Below are positions 1 through 5,374 of a DNA stretch of 8,361 nt, one piece after another. The first letter of the stretch is position 1, and every line of letters begins with the position of its first letter. The notes beneath the pieces were generated by a model, which worked only from the letters and a program-made list of their open reading frames with translations, was not told the origin of the DNA and did no database searches. The position numbers were made by a program, and so were the translations under genes. This DNA is from an uncultured Clostridia bacterium (GTDB taxonomy: Bacteria; Bacillota; Clostridia; Christensenellales; Borkfalkiaceae): the NCBI GenBank assembly GCA_944372565.1, contig CALVZR010000084.1, positions 1 to 8,361 of the forward strand, given 5' to 3'.

Positions 1-802
1 TGTAGTTTTCAAACAGCGTGGGGATGAGCGCCTCCGCCATCACGTAGCGCACGCCGTCCGCCTCGATTTCCGCGTAGTTTTCCGCGGGATTCATACAGAG
101 AGCGACGTTGGAGGGCAGCGTCCAGGGCGTGGTCGTCCACGCGAGGAAATATTTATCCTCGTTTTTCGCCTTGAACCGCACGAAAACGGACTTTTCCTTC
201 ACGTCCTTATACCCTTGCGCCACTTCGTGGCTGGAAAGCGCGGTGCCGCAGCGCGGGCAGTAGGGCACGATTTTATATCCCTTGTACAAAAGCCCCTTTT
301 CGGCGATCTGTTTGAGCGCCCACCATTCGCTTTCGATATAGTTGTCTTCATACGTGACGTACGGGTGCTCCATATCCGCCCAGAACGCCACGCGGTCGCT
401 CATCCTTTCCCATTCGCCCTTGTATTTCCAAACGCTTTCCTTGCATTTTTCGATAAAGGGCTCTATGCCGTATTTTTCGATTTCCTGCTTGCCGTCGATG
501 CCGAGCAAGCGCTCCACTTCCAGCTCCACGGGAAGCCCGTGCGTATCCCACCCCGCCTTGCGGAGGACGTGATAGCCCTTCATCGAGCGGTAGCGCGGGA
601 TGATGTCCTTGATGGCGCGCGTGAGGATATGCCCGATGTGCGGCTTGCCGTTGGCCGTAGGCGGCCCGTCGTAAAAGGTGAATTCTTCCTTCCCCTCGTT
701 CTGCGCGCGGCTCTTTTCCGCGATGCCGTTCTCTTTCCAGAATCCGAGAACTTCCTTCTCCTCTTTCACGAAATCGAGAGATGTATCTACTTTTTTATAC
801 AT
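1..802 (-). CDS. ileS: Isoleucyl-tRNA synthetase, type 2 (N-terminal part, runs off the left edge)
   Basis: This class I aminoacyl-tRNA synthetase charges tRNA-Ile with isoleucine in the cytoplasm. The first 267 codons are present and the rest lies beyond position 1. The protein starts MYKKVDTSLDFVKEEKEV. It carries the class I signature in FYDGPPTANGKPHIGH (HIGH at residues 55-58), then KAGWDTHGLPVELEVE near 82-97, a CxxC pair (C182, C185, in YCPRCGT) and the editing-domain start WTTTPWTLPSN near 222-232. The N-terminus and FYDGPPTANG resemble IleS2, the eukaryote-like clade that includes plasmid MupA, rather than the E. coli type. The ATG at 802-800 is the natural start because homology begins there. 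A purine-rich AAGGAGG (818-824) lies upstream, though 15 nt from the start, with a weaker GAAGAAGAG closer. The T-box leader upstream supports the gene identity independently. Type-2 assignment is by recalled similarity only. Confidence 0.97.
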   Translation of the reverse strand, partial: MYKKVDTSLDFVKEEKEVLGFWKENGIAEKSRAQNEGKEEFTFYDGPPTANGKPHIGHILTRAIKDIIPRYRSMKGYHVLRKAGWDTHGLPVELEVERLLGIDGKQEIEKYGIEPFIEKCKESVWKYKGEWERMSDRVAFWADMEHPYVTYEDNYIESEWWALKQIAEKGLLYKGYKIVPYCPRCGTALSSHEVAQGYKDVKEKSVFVRFKAKNEDKYFLAWTTTPWTLPSNVALCMNPAENYAEIEADGVRYVMAEALIPTLFENY

Positions 803-906
803 TTTACTCTTCTTCGTCCTCCTTGTTATCTTCCGACAATTCTAAAATCCGCACTTTCTTTTTCAGCGGTTTCACACTCATTTTCCCGCTTCCCTTCGCC
901 CGCGGT

Positions 907-941
907 AAAAAAACAGCCCTGTCCCCCGAAAGAGACGGGCT
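907..941 (-). terminator. T-box attenuator terminator
   Basis: On the minus strand, AGCCCGTCTC (932-941) pairs with GGGGGACAGGGCT (915-927), with one bulged A. The hairpin is followed by G and seven T (907-913). The 5' arm overlaps the end of the T-box antiterminator region, so the two structures are alternatives, as expected for tRNA-dependent antitermination of ileS. Confidence 0.92.
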
Positions 942-1141
942 TACCCGCGGTACCACTCTTTTTTGCGAAAATCGCACACTCTGCCCCTTAACGCGGGAAA
1001 CGCGCGCGGTTACTTTACTTTCTCCGCGCGGGCTCGAAGGGGATATTTCTGCGGGAGCTGCTGCCGCCTTTCACCGCCGCGGCTCGCTGGGAGCGCCGAT
1101 CCGCAAAAACCTGTCCTTGTCCTCGCCTTTGTTATCTTTAC
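907..1141 (-). promoter_or_regulatory. T-box riboswitch (isoleucine, AUC specifier) controlling ileS
   Basis: This leader RNA senses uncharged tRNA-Ile and lets transcription read through into ileS. Read on the minus strand, the distal part of Stem I shows the typical AGCGAGCC...GGTGAAAG loop region at about 1063-1093. It is followed by the specifier segment, where ATC (1044-1042) precedes CCCCTTCGAG in the same register as other T-box specifier loops (codon, six bases, GAG). AUC is an isoleucine codon, matching the downstream gene. A small Stem III hairpin (TGCGA/TCGCA, 964-976) precedes the T-box core AAGAGTGGTACCGCGG (945-960), which binds the free NCCA end of tRNA. An intrinsic terminator follows directly. 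Transcription should begin near 1141, giving a leader of about 340 nt before the ileS ATG. The T-box core is seen directly; the exact Stem I pairing was drawn by eye. Confidence 0.95.
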
Positions 1142-1147
1142 GGGAAA

Positions 1148-1176
1148 ATTATACATAATTTGCGGAAGAATGTCAA
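1148..1176 (-). promoter_or_regulatory. Sigma-A promoter for the T-box/ileS transcript
   Basis: Minus strand: a perfect -35 TTGACA (1171-1176), a 17-bp spacer (1154-1170) and a perfect -10 TATAAT (1148-1153). Transcription is predicted to start near 1141, at the 5' end of the T-box leader. The consensus boxes suggest a strong promoter whose output is then limited by the attenuator. Confidence 0.92.
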
Positions 1177-1205
1177 AGTATTTGCGAAATTTTTTTGTAA
1201 ATCCC

Positions 1206-1234
1206 TTGCAAATTGAAAAGATTTCGGGTACAAT
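1206..1234 (+). promoter_or_regulatory. Promoter of the SRP RNA gene
   Basis: Plus strand: -35 TTGCAA (1206-1211), a 17-bp spacer (1212-1228) and -10 TACAAT (1229-1234), predicting a start near 1240, exactly where the SRP RNA 5' strand begins. It is divergent from the ileS promoter; the two -35 boxes are 29 bp apart, so the two promoters share a short AT-rich region. Confidence 0.9.
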
Positions 1235-1238
1235 AGGT

Positions 1239-1510
1239 ATGCTGTGCTAGGCGGGGAGCCAGTGGTGCCCTGAACCCGCAATCCGCTACAGCGGGGCCGA
1301 ATGTCCCCCTCGGCTTGCATTGTGCGAGGCTGCGGCGGGTAAGGAATGATGATATCAAGGTCTTATGCAACGGACTGCCGTGAACCGTGTCAGGATAGGG
1401 ATATAGCAGCACTAAGCGGTGAGGTTCGTGTGCCATGAGGGAGCTTTGAAGGAGTACCCTGCCCGTTTTCACGCTCGGGCTTTGCCTGTCAACGGGGAAT
1501 GCACAGTATT
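1239..1510 (+). ncRNA. ffs: Signal recognition particle RNA, large Bacillota type (scRNA)
   Basis: This is the RNA scaffold of the signal recognition particle, which binds Ffh and targets membrane and secreted proteins to the translocon. The 5' portion GTGCTAGGCGGGGAGCC...GGTGCCCTGAACCCGCAATCC matches the Alu-domain part of the B. subtilis scRNA, not the short 4.5S form. The conserved Ffh-binding domain IV is at about 1385-1418. It shows GTCAGG facing AGCAGC across a three-base-pair stem ATA/TAT (1395-1397 and 1402-1404) capped by a GGGA tetraloop of the GNRA class (1398-1401). The ends close the molecule: GCTGTGC (1241-1247) pairs with GCACAGT (1501-1507). The length of about 270 nt agrees with Bacillus and Clostridium SRP RNAs. 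It has its own promoter and terminator. The precise 5' and 3' ends are estimates to within a few bases. Confidence 0.96.
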
Positions 1511-1517
1511 TTTGAAT

Positions 1518-1550
1518 AAAACCAGCCGTCTTTCAGACGGCTGTTTTGAT
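1518..1550 (+). terminator. Intrinsic terminator of the SRP RNA gene
   Basis: Perfect hairpin AGCCGTCT (1524-1531), loop TTC, AGACGGCT (1535-1542), extended by C1523-G1543, followed by TTTTGATTT. An AAAA run on the 5' side means it could also stop weak transcription from the right. Confidence 0.92.
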
Positions 1551-1569
1551 TTAAGTGGTGAATTATTAT

Positions 1570-1764
1570 ACTATTAAGTGCAACAGTTGGGGAAAAAAAG
1601 GAGTTCATGCAAATCTGTGGTAAAATAGAGTTGCAAAACCAAAATTTACTACAAAGGAGATCTGTATGAACTACCGCCATTTTACCATAGAAGAGCGCTG
1701 TTGTTTACGAGAATACTATGTAAAAGGAAAAAGTTATCGGGAAATCGCAAGGCTTTTGGGCAGA
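1570..1764 (+). mobile_element. IS30-family insertion sequence remnant (left end only)
   Basis: Only the left portion of an IS remains: a non-coding end followed by the first 33 codons of an IS30-type transposase. The element edge is probably near 1570-1592, around TTAAGTGCAACAGTTGG, which has the look of an IS30-family terminal inverted repeat, but the matching right repeat is not in the window so the boundary is uncertain. The element begins about 20 bp after the SRP RNA terminator and breaks off at about 1764, where the sequence switches to DNA antisense to the AraC-family gene. Bases 1765-1794 belong to neither part recognisably. The local composition is more AT-rich than the genes to the right. 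Confidence 0.75.
1666..1764 (+). pseudogene. IS30-family transposase, N-terminal fragment
   Basis: The segment encodes MNYRHFTIEERCCLREYY and continues to IARLLGR, which is the typical N-terminal helix-turn-helix of IS30-family transposases (DNA binding to the terminal repeats). The ATG at 1666 has a good AAAGGAGA Shine-Dalgarno (1653-1660). Similarity stops after residue 33: the expected SVSTISRE-like continuation is replaced by unrelated residues. The reading frame happens to stay open to 2763, but beyond 1764 it is merely antisense to the AraC and permease genes and should not be annotated as protein. The catalytic DDE domain is absent, so the fragment cannot transpose. Confidence 0.87.
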
Positions 1765-1794
1765 CTGCGGCAGCATAGTATTTTGCGAACGTTT

Positions 1795-2669
1795 TTAAAA
1801 CCAAGTATCTTTTTTTTCATCTCCCTGACTCCTGCGGGATTCCAATTTCAGCGGAAAAACACCTTCTTTTCTGTATTTTTGCGGCGTGGAACCGACCACT
1901 TCGGAAAAAACCTTGATAAAATAGCTCTGCGAACTGAAAGACAGCGTGTTCGCAATCTCTATACAGGGCATATTGGTCGTTTTGAGCAGTACGCACGCCT
2001 CCTTTATCCTTTCTCTTTGGATAAATTCGGTGAATTTCAGCCCCGTTTCCTTCAAAAAACTCCTGGAAAGATATTTCGGATTGATCTTTACGTATTCGCT
2101 CACCTCTTCGAGCGTGACGGGATAATGCAGATGCGCGCGGATGTATTTGATGGCGCGCTGCGTGCGGGGCGAGCAGCCCCCCATCGCTTCCATTTTGCAC
2201 TCCGCAACCTTTTCGCAGAACGTGCGGATGGCGTGCCGCGCGATCTCTTCGAGTTCCTGCGGGGTTTTATGGTTGTCTATCCTCTGCAGATACAGATCGC
2301 TCAAAGAAAACGCCGTGTCGATATCCAGCCCGCCGTCCACCGCGGCGCGCGTGGCGATCGTTACGAGCGCGACGACTTCGTATTCAAACTGCCGTTTCGT
2401 CCGCGCGGCGAGAGGCGCGCGCATCCTGTTGTTGTAGTAGCGGATCCTTCCCTGTTCGTCCAGAATCCTGGAAAGGTCGCCGTCGCGGACGGCGGCGATC
2501 AGCATCCGTTCGCTCTCCATCGTGTAGAGCGAAACGAGTTCTTCCTCGCGGATATCGAAAAGCGCTTTGCCGAGCGCGGTATCCATCATGTCTTCCCGCC
2601 GCGCGCTCACCGCCTTGTCCGCAAGTTCCTTCGCGTCGAAAATACTGCCGAGCAGCAATGCCGCCGCGG
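1795..2669 (-). pseudogene. AraC-family transcriptional regulator, 5'-truncated
   Basis: The protein ends with a clear AraC/XylS DNA-binding domain of two helix-turn-helix units, about residues 164-263 counted from the TTG at 2658 (PVTLEEVSEYVKINPKYLSR, then IEIANTLSFSSQSYFIKVF and GSTPQKYRK). The part before it is the helical middle domain found in Bacillota AraC regulators (LSDLYLQRIDN, then TPQELEEIARHAIRTFCEKV). Such regulators usually carry a further N-terminal region of roughly 100 residues or more; here the frame begins abruptly (SAAALLLGSIF) at the junction with the permease gene. The first usable start would be TTG 2658, with no Shine-Dalgarno. In location it was the last gene of the sugar uptake operon and probably its regulator. 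I infer a 5' deletion; an unusually short functional version cannot be excluded. No terminator is visible between its stop and the IS remnant. Confidence 0.8.
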
Positions 2670-3659
2670 ACTGTTTTCGCTGAAACGTTTGACGATGGCG
2701 TTCGCAATGATGAGCAGCACAAAGCCGACCACCGAAATGAACAAACTGATCGCCGTGGTATAACTCAGCCGCCCCTGCTCGATACCGATACGGTAAACGT
2801 ATGTGGAGAGGATATCCCCCACCTCGTAGGTCGGGATGGAATAGAGCAGGTAGATCTTTTCAAAGTTATAATTGAGGATGCCCGCTATCTTAAGCAGCAG
2901 GAAGATCATGATGGTGGACATGATGGACGGCAGCGTGATGCGGAAAAGTTTTGCCGCCTTGCCCGCGCCGTCGATATCCGCCGCCTCGTAAAACGTCTTG
3001 TCTATGGCGCACAGCGCGGCGATATATACGATGCTGCCGTAGCCCGTGCTCTGCCACACGTTGGAAACGATCACGATCCCGCGGAAAAAGCGGGTATCTC
3101 CCAGAATGCCCGTATTTTCGGATACCAGCCCGAGTTTTTGGAACATCACGCCGAACAAACCGCTTTCCGAAGTGAAATCGCGCACGAGGCCGCACACGAC
3201 CACCATGGAGATGAAATAAGGCATATAGACCATGGTCTGCGCCACCCGACGGTAGGGTTTCACCTGGATGTAGTTCATCAAAAGCGCCAGAATGACGGGG
3301 GCGGGAAACACGATGAGGATATCGAGCAGGCTGAAAATCAGCGTGTTGCGGATCAGCCGCCCGAAATACGGATCGGCAAAAAAGGTTTTGAAATGATAGA
3401 AAATATCCGTAACGCCCTCGAGATTGGTCGCCCACGGGCTGCCGAAAATGCCCTGCGTGGTTTTATAGTCCTTAAACGCCGCGATCAGCCCCACCATGGG
3501 GAAATAGGAAAAGACGATAAAGAACACCACTACGGGCAGGATCATGATATACAGGGCGTAATTGCGGCTGAAATCGGTTTTCAGCCGCACGCCAAAAGTT
3601 TTGTTATGCGCGGACGGAGCAGCCGCCCCGCCCGCTTTCATTACCCGGCTTTTTTTCAT
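2607..3659 (-). CDS. ABC sugar transporter permease, LplB/UgpA type, C-terminus altered by a junction
   Basis: This is an inner-membrane permease of the CUT1 carbohydrate ABC family. About six membrane segments are visible: residues 34-52, 105-128, 142-160, 193-215, 245-262 and 303-323. The cytoplasmic EAA loop (EAADIDGAGKA, residues 225-235, ending ITLP at 241-244) contacts the ATPase. The N-terminal pattern LPVVVFFIVFSYFPMVGLIAAF is typical of LplB relatives. Family members normally end a few residues after KRFSENS, often in LW. Here residue 330 (codon 2670-2672) is followed by 20 unrelated residues that are the out-of-frame start of the AraC fragment. The real gene therefore nearly completes and then hits a deletion junction; the odd tail may or may not be tolerated. 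It starts 25 nt after the binding-protein stop, with an AGAGGG Shine-Dalgarno. The usual partner permease LplC and an ATPase are absent; the ATPase in these systems is often encoded elsewhere. Confidence 0.88.
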   Translation of the reverse strand: MKKSRVMKAGGAAAPSAHNKTFGVRLKTDFSRNYALYIMILPVVVFFIVFSYFPMVGLIAAFKDYKTTQGIFGSPWATNLEGVTDIFYHFKTFFADPYFGRLIRNTLIFSLLDILIVFPAPVILALLMNYIQVKPYRRVAQTMVYMPYFISMVVVCGLVRDFTSESGLFGVMFQKLGLVSENTGILGDTRFFRGIVIVSNVWQSTGYGSIVYIAALCAIDKTFYEAADIDGAGKAAKLFRITLPSIMSTIMIFLLLKIAGILNYNFEKIYLLYSIPTYEVGDILSTYVYRIGIEQGRLSYTTAISLFISVVGFVLLIIANAIVKRFSENSPRRHCCSAVFSTRRNLRTRR

Positions 3660-3684
3660 GTTCAGCCCTCTTTTCGGGAAAAGA

Positions 3685-5351
3685 TCATCTTTCGAGGAAT
3701 CTCGCGTACGCCGCCGCGTAAACCTCCACCAGATCGCTCACGTGATAGGTGGTGTTCATCGTGTTCACGAACTGTTCGAAAGTCTGGTTGTTCGCGCCCG
3801 AACCCGTGGTGATATACGAAACGATGAATTCGTCCCTGTATGTGGACGCGTTGAGTTCGTATGCGTCCGAAACGCGGCCTTCCGCCTCGGTCAGCGAGAG
3901 GGTGGGCAGCACGTAGGAGGCGTCGTTATACCACACTTCTTCCATCGCGCTGCGCGCTTCGTCGGAAACGACCTGCAATTCTCTCGTCCAGTCGTAGGAG
4001 AACACGAAGTTGAGCGTGCAGTATTTGTTGATCGCTTCGGAGAAAGACAGTCCTTCGTCGTTCGCCGTGATCTTTTCGGTGAACTGCGGATCGTCGTTGT
4101 CGTCCAGCGTGTAGGTATCGCCTTCGATGCCGTAATTCATGAGCATCGCGCCTTCGTCCGAATAGAGATAGTCGAACCATTCGAGGATCTTCGCCAGTTT
4201 TTCCTCGCTCTTCACCTTATTGGTCACCACGGCGTACACGGGCGCCTGGTTGGCGAGGCGGATGTGCGCCTCCTGCCCTTCCGTCTGCACGGGCTGCGAT
4301 GCGGGCATCAGGTTGTAAGAGGGTCTGTTATACGCCTCATAAACGGAGTCGAGCGCCGACATCAGGCTTTCGTAGGTGCTGATATAGGTATAGCTGATGG
4401 GGAACGCGGCATACTGCGCGGGGTATAAGTCATCGTTTCCGTGCTGAAATTATCCATCGCCGCCGTCGTGGGCATATAGGATTCCGTGCCCGAGTTATTG
4501 GTGGCGAAATTGGTGTCGATCAGCCCCATTGTGTACCAGCGGCGCATCAGATCGAGATAGTCTTTGAATTCCTCCTGCACCGCGCCGTACGCCACGGTCG
4601 TGCCGTCTTTGAGATACAGGCCGGCAGATACGTCGAACCCCGCATTGAGATGTCCCACCATATCCACGCCGGTGTAATACAAGAACAATGGCGCTTTGCC
4701 GTTGGTCAGGTTGTTCTTCGCGTAAACGAGGAAGTCCTCCCATTCCTGATAGGTTTCGAGGGGCTGCACGTCGTCCACCGTGCTGTCCGAGGGAATAATT
4801 TCTTCGGCAACCTGATAGAGATACAGCCAATCCTGCCGCACCACGTAGCCGTACCACGGCCCCTGGTCGGAAACGGGCACGTTATAGATGCCGATGTATT
4901 TGCCCGTATCGGTCACGGCGTATTTCTGCATGTTTTCGTAACTCGCGTCGAGCGAGGCGAGATAGTTGGGCATATACTCTTCCACGTAATCGGTCAGATC
5001 CCACAGCACGTCGTCCGAAACGCCCGTTTCCATGCCGCCGGGATAACTGCCGTTCACCTGCGCGTCGTTGAGAAGGATCACGTCGTACTCTTCGTAATCC
5101 CCCGTCCAGAGCTGCTGGATATCTTCATACGTGCCGTGCACGTAAGTGACGTCCATACCGGAGATCTCTTTGAGTTGCTGATACACGGAAAGATCTGCAT
5201 AGCTCGTGGCGCCCGATTTCGAATCGACCTCGAAGGGCATCCACACGGTGAAGGAATTTAAGTCCTCTTCGGCGTTGTTGCACGCCGCCGTCATGCCGAC
5301 GCCGAACGCCAGCACTGCGCACATCAGAAAACTGATAAGCCTTCTTTTCAT
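3685..5351 (-). pseudogene. Extracellular sugar-binding lipoprotein, LplA type, with a single-base frameshift
   Basis: This would be the solute-binding lipoprotein that delivers oligosaccharide to the adjacent permease. The start ATG (5351) has a strong AAGGAGG (5360-5366). Residues 1-24 form a lipoprotein signal peptide: MKRR, a hydrophobic stretch, then TAAC with C24 as the probable lipidated cysteine. The first frame reads FTVWMPFEVD...GYVVRQDWLYLY to residue 304 (codon 4440-4442) and then enters 25 unrelated residues and a stop at 4362. In another frame, from about 4437 downward, the protein resumes as GNDDLYPAQYAAFPISYTYIS and runs to the TGA at 3685. Restoring one base, most simply a third G in the GG at 4439-4440 (CC on the plus strand), gives one 555-residue protein, the normal LplA-family length. 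It lies 23 nt from the GH3 stop, so it was probably co-transcribed. Either a true inactivating mutation or a sequencing error would explain it. Confidence 0.88.
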
Positions 5352-5374
5352 TTTTTCTTCCTCCTTGAAATAAT

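Noticed and set aside
215..991. 258-codon plus-strand open frame over ileS and its leader
   Set aside because: It runs antisense through ileS and the T-box; no domain, and the real gene is clear on the other strand.
1138..1472. Minus-strand small open frames over the SRP RNA
   Set aside because: The region is a structured RNA gene with its own promoter and terminator; the frames are chance.
1666..2763. 365-codon plus-strand open frame starting as an IS30 transposase
   Set aside because: Transposase similarity ends at residue 33; the remainder is antisense to AraC and permease coding DNA with low-complexity, Arg/Phe-rich translation.
2658..3812. 384-codon plus-strand open frame opposite the permease
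   Set aside because: Antisense shadow; His/Asp/Arg-rich translation typical of the reverse of membrane protein codons.
3562..5261. Plus-strand open frames (288 and 203 codons) opposite the binding-protein gene
   Set aside because: They are shadows of the lipoprotein gene, with no start signals or known domains.
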